A stretch of DNA of 64,000 bases from JAITVM01 sp031551135 (GTDB taxonomy: Bacteria > Bacillota > Clostridia > Lachnospirales > JAITVM01), in NCBI GenBank assembly GCA_031551135.1, contig JAVBOA010000008.1, positions 62,001 through 126,000 on the forward strand. The letters run 5' to 3'. Positions 34,749 to 44,448 of the stretch are shown here, in pieces (position 1 is the first letter of the stretch; the number at the start of each line of letters is the position of its first letter). A model generated the notes under the pieces. That model did no database searches. It had not been told where the DNA came from and saw nothing but the letters and a program-made list of their open reading frames with translations. A program made the translations under genes and the position numbers.

Positions 34749-36365
34749 TCACTCCCATTCGTCATTCAACCAGTTGCGCAAAAGCTGTGCTACGGCTTCC
34801 GGTTTTTCTTGCACAAATTTTTCAATTTGTTTTTTGGTCTGAGATTCTTTGTTAAAATTAACTTCTTCCAATTTAGCAAGTTCTTCTTCTTTAATTTCTT
34901 CTAATTGAGTGCTGACAAGCAAATCTTCAACCGATAATTCCGGTTCGATTTCTGTAATCTCGTCGGGTTTAGTAAATTTAATAAGTCCATACGCAAGCAA
35001 AATTATCATTGCCGCTAAAATTGCAAAAATCCCAATCGCTCCGATATTCGGCGGCGTTACTTCTTTATCTGCAAAAATAGGCACTTCGTGCACAATAATC
35101 GACACATTTGTAATAGATGTGCCTTTTACAATAGCGTCTAGGATATCAGGATCTACCGTAAGTTTTGTTATTTGAGTATTTTCTTTAAATTGTTCCCAAG
35201 TAACGCCTTGCAGAAGATTATTTTTTTCCATCAATTCTTGATTGTATTCTTTATATTTATAAAGAGACAGCATCATGGATGAGGCTTCGGGAATAAGCCT
35301 TCCCGTCTGCCGCTCGCTTATTTGGTTTTCTTCGTTATAAAAATATTCTACCGAATTATTTTTCACATCAAGCGTCGAATTATTATCCGTGCCCATTTGA
35401 TATTCGTTCGTTTGATTATTGTTTTGATCAATTCCTTCTGCCGCTTCGGGATTCGCATTTTTTACTTTTTGCGATTCGATATTTTCTTTAGACGGAAGTC
35501 CGACTTCGCTGTCCGCAATCGGCGGCTGGTAAGTTTTCGAAGTAACAGTATTTTTATCCCAATCAAAAACTAAATTCGTGCTGATTTTGACATCATCAAA
35601 AAGCGGAGTCAGAGACAATCTTATTTGATTTTCAATTTCGTTTTTCTTCAAAAGCTCGACTGCTTCTTTTGAGCCGCTGCCGTTTACCCCTTTTGCAGAG
35701 CCGGAATAAATCGTATTCGCTGAAGTATCGATTATTTCAATATTATCCATCGTAAGCCCGACAACAGACGCAGCGATGAGCCGAGCCACGGCTTCGCCCT
35801 GATCCCTATCAAATCCCGAGCTTATATCCAAAAGAGCTCTGGCCGTGGGTTTTTCAGAATTTTCAATAAAATAATTATTATTTTCCGGCATAGAAATCGA
35901 AACATCCGCATTTCTTACGCCGTCAAACATTTCTAAAGTTTCTTCCAGCCTTGATTCTTCATATACCAAAAAAGTTTTCTTTTTAACCATTTCGGTTGCA
36001 CTCATCGAAGTAAGATTAATCGCGTCCTCAAAAGTTAAAACACCTTCTGTTTTTATATCCTGAGTAGATAAATCAACACGCGCTTGCATAGAGTCTTTTT
36101 CCAAAACATCCAAAGATGTGCCGTTATTACCCAAACGCAGTGCATAGCCGGAATCGGTTAATAATTGCTGTATCTGGGCGATTTCCGACGTACTTCTACC
36201 CGAAACTAGAGTATACCATTGTGGCCTTGTGGTCAAATAAGCCGTTATCGCTATACTTAATAAAAGTACAGTCGTAACGGCTATAATCCTGATTTGCTGC
36301 TTTTTCTCCAAGGCTTTCCATTTCGCTAAAAGATTTTCGTATACTCTTCTAAACCTATCCTGCAT
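34749..36365 (-). CDS. fliF: Flagellar MS-ring protein FliF
   Basis: 538 residues with two membrane segments (about 24-45 and 433-455), the YscJ-like ring domain (VSGRSTSEIAQIQQLLTDSG) and a C-terminal cytoplasmic tail that binds FliG. It nucleates the basal body. The linker between about 300 and 340 is Asn/Gln-rich. Confidence 0.96.
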   Translation of the reverse strand: MQDRFRRVYENLLAKWKALEKKQQIRIIAVTTVLLLSIAITAYLTTRPQWYTLVSGRSTSEIAQIQQLLTDSGYALRLGNNGTSLDVLEKDSMQARVDLSTQDIKTEGVLTFEDAINLTSMSATEMVKKKTFLVYEESRLEETLEMFDGVRNADVSISMPENNNYFIENSEKPTARALLDISSGFDRDQGEAVARLIAASVVGLTMDNIEIIDTSANTIYSGSAKGVNGSGSKEAVELLKKNEIENQIRLSLTPLFDDVKISTNLVFDWDKNTVTSKTYQPPIADSEVGLPSKENIESQKVKNANPEAAEGIDQNNNQTNEYQMGTDNNSTLDVKNNSVEYFYNEENQISERQTGRLIPEASSMMLSLYKYKEYNQELMEKNNLLQGVTWEQFKENTQITKLTVDPDILDAIVKGTSITNVSIIVHEVPIFADKEVTPPNIGAIGIFAILAAMIILLAYGLIKFTKPDEITEIEPELSVEDLLVSTQLEEIKEEELAKLEEVNFNKESQTKKQIEKFVQEKPEAVAQLLRNWLNDEWE

Positions 36366-36428
36366 CTACTCACCTCTCTTGCGCCCAAATTTTTCACACT
36401 CTTATAAAGACCTCAAAAAAATTGAAGT

Positions 36429-36737
36429 CTATAACTGAATTCGCATGATTTCCCGATAAGATTCCATGACCTTATTGGTTACTTGTACGGCAAAATTGAG
36501 TGATGCATAAGCTTTTTCCTGAGCAAGCATTACAGATAAAATATCATCCGTTTCGCCTACCGCAAAATCCATTTGCGCTTTAGAAGCCTGATTTTGATAT
36601 TCGTTTGTAGTATTATAAACGCTGAGAAAAGCGTCATATATATCCTTAAAAGTATTGTTTCCTTCATCTTTTGTTTTTAATATCTCAGGAACATAATCTA
36701 TACTGCGCACTGGCGCAATATTATTGTTTAAATTCAT
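36429..36737 (-). CDS. fliE: Flagellar hook-basal body protein FliE
   Basis: ATG at 36737 (product begins MNLNNNIAPV, 102 residues) has AAAGGAG 8 bases upstream; the upstream open frame is basic and does not look like FliE. The C-terminal pattern DDILSVMLAQEKAYASLNFA, then VQVTNKVMESYREIMRIQL, is diagnostic. FliE joins the MS-ring to the rod. It is separated from flgC by an unusually long gap. Confidence 0.95.
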   Translation of the reverse strand: MNLNNNIAPVRSIDYVPEILKTKDEGNNTFKDIYDAFLSVYNTTNEYQNQASKAQMDFAVGETDDILSVMLAQEKAYASLNFAVQVTNKVMESYREIMRIQL

Positions 36738-37318
36738 AGATTTAACTCCTTTTGCCTTTTTCTTATGCATTTTTTTGAGAACGGCAAAGACATTCCCTTC
36801 CAACTCATGTGTTTTAAAAAGCGATTTAAATTTTTTGCGCCCATGCAAAGAGAATCTTTGCAAGAAATTCCGGCAATAAAATCATAAAAAGCTAAGGCTG
36901 CCTGAAAACCCTCACAGATTTCCAGACATCGCCTATTTTTCTTTTGTAATTAAAAATTTTATCTTTTGTAATTTTTCTTTTGTAGTTTTTCTGTGTGAAA
37001 AATTTTGAAGTTATGTATTTTCACACAATTCATCTTTTGTAATTTGTCTTTTGTGTTTTTTTAGTTCTTTCGTAAATTAAAATTTTGTCATTGGTACATT
37101 TAATTAATCTTTAGTATTTTACCCAAATATACTTATATAGCAATTTCAAAAAAGATTAGTATTTGCGCAATTTCAATTTATTGATTTTACTTGATAAAAA
37201 AAATAAAATTCATCATTAGTAAACATTGAAACGGCTATAATAGTAATATTTTAGGTTTTATATTCAACTAAAGCGCAAAATGCGTTTAGCTAATATGCAA
37301 TTTTATAAACAATCCAAT
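36738..37318. other. Long AT-rich spacer between flgC and fliE
   Basis: About 580 bases with no convincing ORF where these genes usually almost touch. It contains five copies of TCTTTTGTAATT-like repeats (36940-37058) and a perfect 9-bp hairpin GTGTGAAAA/TTTTCACAC (36993-37001 with 37018-37026) between them. It could hold an internal promoter or an RNA element acting on fliE and the long downstream run. Confidence 0.6.
36940..37058. repeat. Cluster of TCTTTTGTAATT direct repeats
   Basis: Copies start at 36940, 36962, 36976, 37033 and 37047; the pairs 36962/36976 and 37033/37047 are each 14 bases apart. Three copies are exact and two differ at one or two bases. Confidence 0.6.
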
Positions 37319-37762
37319 CTATCTGCTGATTTCCAAAGTTTTGGCAATCATAGATTTCGTAATATTAATGCTTGTAACATTTGCCTCGTAAGACCGGCTC
37401 GAAGAAATCATATCTACCATTTCTTCTACAATATTTACATTCGGCATAGTGACATAACCTTCGTCATTTGCATCCGGGTGTGACGGGTCATAAACTATTC
37501 TGCCCGCTTTGTTATCTTCTGTAATACCCGTAGCACGAATCCCTGCGGATCTTTCGGCATTTCCAAGATAGGACTTGAAATAATCAGAAAATGCTGCATT
37601 CTCGTTTTTTTCTTGAAAATAAACAACTTTTCTTTTATATGGCTGTCCATTTTCAGCCCTTGTGGTTTCGGCATTTGCAATATTTTCCGAAATAACATCC
37701 ATGCGAAGCCTTTGAGCCGTCAGACCACTGGCGCTAATATTTAATGCATGAAAAAAAGACAT
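37319..37762 (-). CDS. flgC: Flagellar proximal rod protein FlgC
   Basis: ATG at 37762 (product begins MSFFHALNISASG, 147 residues) has GGAGG 6 bases upstream. N-terminal LTAQRLRMDVISENIANAET and C-terminal VEEMVDMISSSRSYEANVTS are family signatures. Confidence 0.95.
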   Translation of the reverse strand: MSFFHALNISASGLTAQRLRMDVISENIANAETTRAENGQPYKRKVVYFQEKNENAAFSDYFKSYLGNAERSAGIRATGITEDNKAGRIVYDPSHPDANDEGYVTMPNVNIVEEMVDMISSSRSYEANVTSINITKSMIAKTLEISR

Positions 37763-37997
37763 CCCATCCCTCCGATCAGAATCATTTTTTCTTTCATTTA
37801 TTTTTCTCAAATTTCGATAAATAATGTAAGTGAACAACACAAAATTATAAATAAAATTTTATGATTTTTTAAGAAGCTATTCTTATGAGATTCCCCTTGT
37901 CTCACCCATAAATGAATTATGGAAAAAAATCATTTTCTTTCGTTAATATTTGAGTATTCAAATAAATTTTTTGTTTGCATATTTTTACAACACAAAA

Positions 37998-38360
37998 TTA
38001 TTTAGCGGATAGAACTAAATTTATTCTTTTATAATTATTTATTACACTGCTAGCCAAAGTAGAGTATCTCGAATCATTTTCATACAAATTAACCATTTCT
38101 TCTTCGATATCAACATTGTTGCCGTCCAATCGATAAGAAAGATTTGATTTTTCTATTATGATTCTCGGCTTTATTTCCGATAAATTTAAATCACCGGTTT
38201 TTTTATAATCTTCTACAACATTTTTTAAAACATCTTCGAACAACACTTTGCTTTTTTTAAAATTAGGCAGCTCTGAATTCGCGATATTATTCTGTATAAT
38301 ATCATTTCTTAGCGAGAGAGCCTGCATACTAACTTCAATGACAGCATTTTCATTAAACAT
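37998..38360 (-). CDS. flgB: Flagellar proximal rod protein FlgB
   Basis: ATG at 38360 (product begins MFNENAVIEVS, 120 residues) has GGAGG 5 bases upstream. ALSLRNDIIQNNIANSELPN, then FKKSKVLFED, and the C-terminal NLYENDSRYSTLASSVINNY match FlgB. It is the first gene of the operon. A 235-base gap separates it from flgC. Confidence 0.93.
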   Translation of the reverse strand: MFNENAVIEVSMQALSLRNDIIQNNIANSELPNFKKSKVLFEDVLKNVVEDYKKTGDLNLSEIKPRIIIEKSNLSYRLDGNNVDIEEEMVNLYENDSRYSTLASSVINNYKRINLVLSAK

Positions 38361-38488
38361 AAAAACCTCCGTTTGTATCCAAGAATATTTTAGTTTAAAA
38401 AATTGCAATTGTAAATACAAATTTTCAAAAAAAGAAATATCATGTAATTTTGTGCGTAAAATTGTCATGAATTGCCTTACAATCCAAT

Positions 38489-38518
38489 AATATAGCCTTA
38501 TTATTGCCAATAAATCAA
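38489..38518 (-). promoter_or_regulatory. Candidate vegetative promoter of the flagellar operon
   Basis: TTGATT (38513-38518), 18-base spacer, TATATT (38489-38494) on the minus strand, about 130 bases before the flgB start. Several other AT-rich near-matches exist nearby, so the choice is tentative. Confidence 0.35.
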
Positions 38519-38795
38519 ATTTTATGTCGATTGTATCGCTATTTTTTTTGCAAGCAATTTGTTATTTTGCACTATAATAGTATATATATTATCATTTTTT
38601 TGTATAAAAACACAATTTACTTTTTTTCTCTTGCTTGATTTGTAAATTTTTATTAATTTGTAGGGCTAATTTTTTACAAATCAATTTCATGTTTTTTCAG
38701 AAATCCGGTCGTTTGATTGTATATCGGATAAATATCTCTAGGAATTAATACCAATAATGTATAAAATATTCTGAACACGCAAAAAAAATTGATTA

Positions 38796-38827
38796 ATACT
38801 ATTTTCATTTTGATAATTAGAAAAAAA
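38796..38827. repeat. Solo end of family 1 element behind purD
   Basis: Matches the left end of copy B over 32 bases with one difference (GATAATTAG for GATAAGTAG). It merges into the purD terminator. Confidence 0.6.
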
Positions 38828-38856
38828 GCGTTTCAACCTAATGGCCAAAACGCTTA
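38820..38856 (-). terminator. Terminator of the pur operon
   Basis: AAGCGTTT (38826-38833) pairs with AAACGCTT (38848-38855), followed on the minus strand by a run of T. It starts 4 bases after the purD stop codon. Confidence 0.85.
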
Positions 38857-38859
38857 TTT

Positions 38860-40113
38860 CTATATTTTTCCTATATCTTTTCTGTAATACATATTTTCAA
38901 AGTTTATCTCTTTTATATTATCATAACAAATCCGAATTGCTTCATCCAAATTTTCTGCAATAGCTGTAATTCCCAAAACTCTGCCGCCGTTTGTATAAAA
39001 TTCATTTCCCATTAACTTTGTGCCGGAATGATATACTAAAATATTTTGTTTATCAGCTAAATTTCCGATTCCGTCTATTTTAAAACCCATCTGATATTTT
39101 TCGGGATAACCGTTTGAGGCAAGCATAACGCAGGCCGCCGCATTATTTTCCCATTGCATTTCAATTTTATCAAGGTTTCCAAGCGTACAAGCAATTAAAA
39201 TGTCCAGTAAATTTGTTTTCAAACGAGGCAAAACCGCTTGAGTTTCCGGGTCTCCGAATCGTGCGTTATATTCGATTACTTTCGGCCCGTCGGCGGTAAT
39301 AATCAAACCAAAAAATATAATTCCTTTATATATTATTCCTTCAGCGTTCAGGGCAAAAAGCGTTTTCTGATAAATATCACGCATAGCAATTTCGGCTATT
39401 TCAGTACTATATTGTCTGGCCGGCGAAATAGCTCCCATGCCGCCGGTATTCAGACCCTTGTCGCCGTCAAAAATCTTTTTGTGGTCTTTTGCCGAAACCA
39501 TCGGAATTATATTTTTGCCATCGCAAAAAGCCAAAACCGAAACTTCGTCACCCACTAAAAATTCCTCTATAACAACTCGATTTCCTGATTCCCCGAATTT
39601 TTTATTCAGCATTGAATCTTTTAGCGCATTCAAATATTCTTCTTTGTTTTCGCAAATTACGACACCTTTTCCCAATGCAAGACCATCAGCTTTTACTACC
39701 GCCGGAAATTTTACATCGTACTCGGCTGCCGAATTATAGTCATCAAAAATTTCGTAATTTGCTGTCGGAATATGATATTTTTTCATCAAAGCTTTTGAAA
39801 AAGATTTACTTCCTTCCAATTGTGCCGCTTTTTTGGTCGGGCCAAAAATTTTCAAGTTATTTTTCAAAAATTCATCTACAATTCCCAGCACAAGAGGCTC
39901 GTCCATTCCGACGATTGTAAAATCAATTTTGTTTGTTTTTGTGAAATCAATCAGTTTTTCAAATTCTGTAGGCTTTATGTCAACACATTCCGCTATTTGA
40001 GAAATTCCGCCGTTTCCCGGCGCTGCGAATATTTCTATATTATTATTTTGTTTATAAATTTTATCTGCTATAGCGTGCTCTCTTCCGCCCGAACCAATAA
40101 TCAGTATTCTCAT
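38860..40113 (-). CDS. purD: Phosphoribosylamine-glycine ligase
   Basis: 417 residues of the ATP-grasp fold: start MRILIIGSGGREHAIA, glycine-rich APGNGG, ATP-grasp loop FPAVVKADGLALGKGV and metal-binding EYNARFGDPETQ. It makes glycinamide ribonucleotide in purine synthesis. It overlaps purN by 4 bases and is last in the operon. Confidence 0.97.
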   Translation of the reverse strand: MRILIIGSGGREHAIADKIYKQNNNIEIFAAPGNGGISQIAECVDIKPTEFEKLIDFTKTNKIDFTIVGMDEPLVLGIVDEFLKNNLKIFGPTKKAAQLEGSKSFSKALMKKYHIPTANYEIFDDYNSAAEYDVKFPAVVKADGLALGKGVVICENKEEYLNALKDSMLNKKFGESGNRVVIEEFLVGDEVSVLAFCDGKNIIPMVSAKDHKKIFDGDKGLNTGGMGAISPARQYSTEIAEIAMRDIYQKTLFALNAEGIIYKGIIFFGLIITADGPKVIEYNARFGDPETQAVLPRLKTNLLDILIACTLGNLDKIEMQWENNAAACVMLASNGYPEKYQMGFKIDGIGNLADKQNILVYHSGTKLMGNEFYTNGGRVLGITAIAENLDEAIRICYDNIKEINFENMYYRKDIGKI

Positions 40114-40688
40114 GCTTCACCTCTGGCTATCATTGCTATTGCCTGCGGATAAATAACCCATTCCGCCTCTTTCATTACTCTTTTTTGCAGAATTTCCGGC
40201 GTGTCACCGTCCAAGACATTCACGGCTTTTTGAAGAATAATTTTGCCGGTATCAGTGCCTTCGTCTACATAATGAACAGTTGCGCCGGTAATTTTTACGC
40301 CGTGCTCCAAAGCCGCCTCATGCACCTTTAAACCGTAAAACCCTTTGCCGCAAAACGATGGAATCAGCGACGGATGGATATTAATAATTTTTCCGTTAAA
40401 TGCATGTACAAATTTTTCTGATAAAATAAGCATAAAACCCGCAAGAACAATCAAATCCGGCTGTATTTCAGATAAATATAAAATCAATTTATTTTCAAAA
40501 TCCGGCTCTTTTGGGTTTATTATATTTGTGTTTATATTATGTTTTTCGCATCGCTGTAAAGCAAAAGCATTTTTATTTGATGATATTACCGAAATTATTT
40601 CCGCGTCCAAATTTTTGTTTTCAATCTCGTCTATAATTGCTTGCAAATTACTTCCGCCGCCGGAAACAAGCACAGCTAGTTTCAGCAT
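40110..40688 (-). CDS. purN: Phosphoribosylglycinamide formyltransferase
   Basis: 192 residues: LVSGGGSNLQAIIDEI phosphate-binding start, LAGFMLILS, and catalytic NIHPSLIPSFCGKGFYGLKV and TGATVHYVDEGTDTG. It transfers formyl from formyl-tetrahydrofolate to GAR. Overlaps purM by 7 bases and purD by 4. Confidence 0.97.
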   Translation of the reverse strand: MLKLAVLVSGGGSNLQAIIDEIENKNLDAEIISVISSNKNAFALQRCEKHNINTNIINPKEPDFENKLILYLSEIQPDLIVLAGFMLILSEKFVHAFNGKIINIHPSLIPSFCGKGFYGLKVHEAALEHGVKITGATVHYVDEGTDTGKIILQKAVNVLDGDTPEILQKRVMKEAEWVIYPQAIAMIARGEA

Positions 40689-41707
40689 AAAGTAACTCCT
40701 TCACCTTTAACGATTTCGCCGATTTGATAAACCGTTTCTCCGCTTTCTTTCAAAATTTTCATAACAAAATCTGCATCTTCTTTAGAAACCGCAAGCACCA
40801 TGCCAATACCCATATTAAAAGTATTAAACATATTAACTTCGGAAACATCTCCCAATTGCGAAATAATATTAAAAATAGGAAGTATTTTAAAACTGTTTTT
40901 ATAAATTTTTGCGCCGTAACCGTTTGGTATCATACGAGGAATGTTTTCAAAAAAGCCGCCGCCTGTTATATGTGAAATGCCTTTAACTTTTGTTTTTGAG
41001 ATAAGATTCAAAATTGAGTTTACATAAATTTTAGTTGGCTTAATAAGTTCATTACCTAAATTTGTTTTTAATGAAACAATATATTCTCTGAGGTTTAAAG
41101 CGTTTGGCCTTAAAACTTTTCGAACAAGCGAAAATCCATTACTATGTAATCCATCAGACGCAAGCCCGATTAATATGTCATTTTCTTTGATAGTGCTGCC
41201 GTCAATAATATTTTTCTTATCGACCGCACCAACCGCAAAGCCGGCTATATCGTATTCGTTATTTTCGTAAAATCCCGGCATTTCAGCAGTTTCCCCGCCG
41301 ATTAGCGAAACTCCGGATTCTACACATCCCGCAGATACACCTTTAACGATTTTCTCGATTCTCTCCGGAACATTTTTTCCGCAGGCAATATAATCCAAGA
41401 AAAATAAAGGCTTTGCGCCGCTGCAAATTATGTCGTTTACGCACATTGCGACACAATCGATTCCAATCGTGTCATGAATATCCATTAAAAAAGCGATTTT
41501 CAATTTAGTGCCTACCCCGTCCGTTCCCGAAACAAGAATCGGATGCTCGTAGTTTTTTATTTCGGAAACATCAAAAAGTCCGCCGAATCCGCCCAAACCA
41601 GACAATACTTTATCCGAAAAAGTCTCTGCTACATGTTTTTTAATAAGTTCAACAGATTTATAGCCTGCCTCTATGTCAACCCCACTTGATTTATAATCAG
41701 ACCCCAT
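40682..41707 (-). CDS. purM: Phosphoribosylformylglycinamidine cyclo-ligase
   Basis: ATG at 41707 (product begins MGSDYKSSGVDIEAGYKS, 341 residues) has AAAGGGG upstream; an earlier in-frame start is unsupported. Signatures: VSGTDGVGTKLKIAF, CVNDIICSGAKPLFFLDYIA, and HITGGGFFENIPRMIPNG. First gene of a purM-purN-purD operon; other pur genes are not here. Confidence 0.96.
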   Translation of the reverse strand: MGSDYKSSGVDIEAGYKSVELIKKHVAETFSDKVLSGLGGFGGLFDVSEIKNYEHPILVSGTDGVGTKLKIAFLMDIHDTIGIDCVAMCVNDIICSGAKPLFFLDYIACGKNVPERIEKIVKGVSAGCVESGVSLIGGETAEMPGFYENNEYDIAGFAVGAVDKKNIIDGSTIKENDILIGLASDGLHSNGFSLVRKVLRPNALNLREYIVSLKTNLGNELIKPTKIYVNSILNLISKTKVKGISHITGGGFFENIPRMIPNGYGAKIYKNSFKILPIFNIISQLGDVSEVNMFNTFNMGIGMVLAVSKEDADFVMKILKESGETVYQIGEIVKGEGVTLC

Positions 41708-42045
41708 AAAACTTTCCCCTTTATATTTATTTTCGAACAAAATAATAATACCCTAAAAATATTTTTAAGACTTCAGACTATTCTTGAAAGCTGTAATAAT
41801 TATACTAATTATATAAATTCTAATCAATAGATTATTTTATATATATAAATTAATAATATAACAAATTTATAGAATCAGATTTTTGAGATTAAAAGCCACA
41901 CAAACTATCTGTCAAAACTATCAAAAAGATTGTTTTTTTAGTAATAATATCAGATTATTCAAGGAAAAATATTGAAAAAATCATAAATAATCACCAAAGT
42001 ATTTAAATAAATTTGATTACAAAAATATCGATTTATTTTCAAATT
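41708..42045. other. Intergenic region upstream of purM
   Basis: About 340 very AT-rich bases. A minus-strand TTGACA followed by a weak -10 (TAATCT after 18 bases) near 41885-41915 could be the pur promoter. No purine riboswitch fold and no clear terminator for the upstream peptidase gene were recognised. Confidence 0.4.
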
Positions 42046-44430
42046 CTAATACAATTGGGCAAAATACACAGTAGAATTTTCGGTAAAATCACTAAATTTT
42101 CCTAATTTTGTATTTAAAATTTCGCTTAAAATATTTTTTGGCTCAATTTGCCGTAGTTCATAATTAAAAAGCTGATTAAATTTTTCAGATATATGAACCG
42201 GTTTAAATATTTTATTTGCCGAGGTAATAATTGATTTTTTTAGAATTTCTTCCGTGATTATAAAATTTTCGAAAAACTCGCCTATATTCAAAAAATCCCT
42301 GCCGCAAGGGTCTTTATACGAATAAATAACGATATCGCCGTTTTGCTCGGCAATCGCGCCGTACGCATATGCACCGCCTTTTGTACGCACATAATCAAGC
42401 AGAAAATAATTTTCAATAATATTTGCCATAACTATTTTTTCGCCGGAAAATCCGCGCACATTTTTTATTATAGCAGAATTGTAATTTGTGGATAAATTTA
42501 AATCAAATTTTGAATTAAGGTTTTCATTCGGCTTTGTAATGAATCTTTCGTAATTACAAGTCTCGAATACCGGGATTTTTTTCTGAATATAATCTTTATA
42601 TTCCTTTGCGCATGCAAGATTGATTATCAAATTTTTGCTAAACATTAATTTTCTTGTATTCTTTATTTCATCATAAATAAATCCGTTTTTTAGATTTTCG
42701 TAGAATGATAAATATTTAATATTGTCGAGCAAAGTATAATTCTTATTGAAATATGATCTCACCTTATTATTTGCAAATTCTTGACCGCGGCTCACGATTT
42801 CGGATTTTAAATCAAATTCAATTTCCGGAAAATATTCTGCAAGCTCAATTAATTTATTTATCAAAAAATCAAAATTTTTAAGCAGGCCTTTTATTTTCAC
42901 GATAAAATATAATTTATCTCCAATAACATCAGCATCAAATTTTATATCGTAACTATTTTTATTAAGCATTTTTAAATTAATTCCGATATACATTCCGTTT
43001 ATTTCGGGGATTTCGTAATATAGATTTAAATAAAATATTTCGCTTTCTGTTTCATAAAAATATAAATTTTGCATTTTCTCCAATTTTTCAAACACAATAT
43101 TATTTTTCAAATCATTGATATTCGTTTTTATTAATTCGTGAGTTTCTAAAATCTCAGAGCTTTCTGATAAATCCGAATTTGTTTTTTTCGGAATTTTGAA
43201 ATCCATTTTGCTTGGAAGCATTTCATTATACACTTTAGCGTCATTACGCAAAAAATAATTCTCTATAATATTTTCGAGATTAATATTTTTTAGATACCTC
43301 TGTCTGTTTATTGCATTTTCGGGATTATCGCCGTACATAAATTCGTCAAGCAATTCAAAATAAATCCCCAGGCCCTTCGGGCGAATCCCGTAATATTGCT
43401 CTTTACAAGAAAACTCCGCTTTATCAATACAATTAGTTAATATTTTTTTATCTATTTCTTGATTTAAATTCAAAAACAAAATATTTTCAAAATCATCTGC
43501 GCTGACTTTCGGATTTTTCAGAATAATGGAAAAAATATTGTACGTGTATTCAGATTCGAGCTTTATATAAAAATCGGAAGCATAATCCTCGAATATTTTT
43601 GTTTGCAATAAATAGTCCCGGAGAATTTTCAATGCCGTATTTAAACGGTAATCTAGCGCCGAGCCGCAAACAAACGCCACCGAGAGATATTTTATACTAC
43701 CCGAATAATATCTCTTAATTTTTTTGGATTTATTTTGTATCAGAAAATTATTCGAAATTGGATTTTCTTTTTGTTTAATGAGGTATTTTTCAAGGTAATC
43801 CAAATAATAATCCAAATCCAGATTTCCATAAAGATAAATAAATGCGTTTGAAGGATTATAATAATTTTTGTGAGCCTGCAAAATTTCAGAATATGTAATA
43901 TTTAAAATGTCATCCGGATAGCCGTAAGATGTGAATTGCAAATTATTTTGAAAAATTTCAGAGCGGTTATAAAATTGCAAAAGTTCTAAAGGGTCACTGA
44001 AAAATCCCAACATTTCGTTATAAACAACGCCAAAATTATTTTTATTAAAGCCTTCCTTTAAAAAAGCGTCCTCGTTTAAAAGCGGATTAAACACAGCATC
44101 TAAATAAACATCCGTCATTTGATTGAAATCCCCAATTAAATATGATGCCAACGGATAAACAGTCTTATCCAAAAAAGTGATTGCGTTTAAATAAGTATAC
44201 ACCGCTGACTTTACCATATCATTAAAAGGATCGGGGTAGGGATATTTTTTCGAGCCCATCAAAACTATATGTTCCAAAATATGAAAAACACCTCTGTTAT
44301 TGTATGAAGGTGTTTTAAAAGCAATCGAGAAAACTCTATTCGGGTCTTGGTTCTTGCAGTATAAAAACTTTGCCTTTGTATCATGAATAAATAAATCAAA
44401 AGATTTTGTTTCTAAAATTTTATTAAACAT
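42046..44430 (-). CDS. M16C-type zinc metallopeptidase (PreP/insulinase-like)
   Basis: 794 residues. The inverted zinc motif HxxEH appears as GVFHILEHIVLMGSKKYPYP near residue 51, with the downstream glutamate ligand in VVYNEMLGFFSDP. Spacing and GSKKYP context fit the M16C (PreP) group, which degrades short unfolded peptides in a closed chamber. It is shorter than the usual roughly 970 residues, and the second half is divergent. It follows the TPR gene by 18 bases, so it may be the last gene of the Hsp70-rich operon. No signal peptide, so cytosolic. Confidence 0.85.
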   Translation of the reverse strand: MFNKILETKSFDLFIHDTKAKFLYCKNQDPNRVFSIAFKTPSYNNRGVFHILEHIVLMGSKKYPYPDPFNDMVKSAVYTYLNAITFLDKTVYPLASYLIGDFNQMTDVYLDAVFNPLLNEDAFLKEGFNKNNFGVVYNEMLGFFSDPLELLQFYNRSEIFQNNLQFTSYGYPDDILNITYSEILQAHKNYYNPSNAFIYLYGNLDLDYYLDYLEKYLIKQKENPISNNFLIQNKSKKIKRYYSGSIKYLSVAFVCGSALDYRLNTALKILRDYLLQTKIFEDYASDFYIKLESEYTYNIFSIILKNPKVSADDFENILFLNLNQEIDKKILTNCIDKAEFSCKEQYYGIRPKGLGIYFELLDEFMYGDNPENAINRQRYLKNINLENIIENYFLRNDAKVYNEMLPSKMDFKIPKKTNSDLSESSEILETHELIKTNINDLKNNIVFEKLEKMQNLYFYETESEIFYLNLYYEIPEINGMYIGINLKMLNKNSYDIKFDADVIGDKLYFIVKIKGLLKNFDFLINKLIELAEYFPEIEFDLKSEIVSRGQEFANNKVRSYFNKNYTLLDNIKYLSFYENLKNGFIYDEIKNTRKLMFSKNLIINLACAKEYKDYIQKKIPVFETCNYERFITKPNENLNSKFDLNLSTNYNSAIIKNVRGFSGEKIVMANIIENYFLLDYVRTKGGAYAYGAIAEQNGDIVIYSYKDPCGRDFLNIGEFFENFIITEEILKKSIITSANKIFKPVHISEKFNQLFNYELRQIEPKNILSEILNTKLGKFSDFTENSTVYFAQLY

Positions 44431-44448
44431 AATTCCTCTTAAAAGCTT

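Larger units (their letters stand above)
38361..38859. other. Region upstream of the flagellar operon
   Basis: About 500 AT-rich bases between flgB and the purD end. It should contain the main flagellar promoter. It holds the purD terminator, a family 1 fragment and one candidate promoter. I looked for a c-di-GMP riboswitch, which precedes flgB in some Clostridia, and saw none. Confidence 0.55.

Noticed and set aside
38361..38859. c-di-GMP riboswitch upstream of flgB
   Set aside because: The conserved GEMM core and tetraloop receptor sequences are not visible; the region is plain AT-rich DNA.
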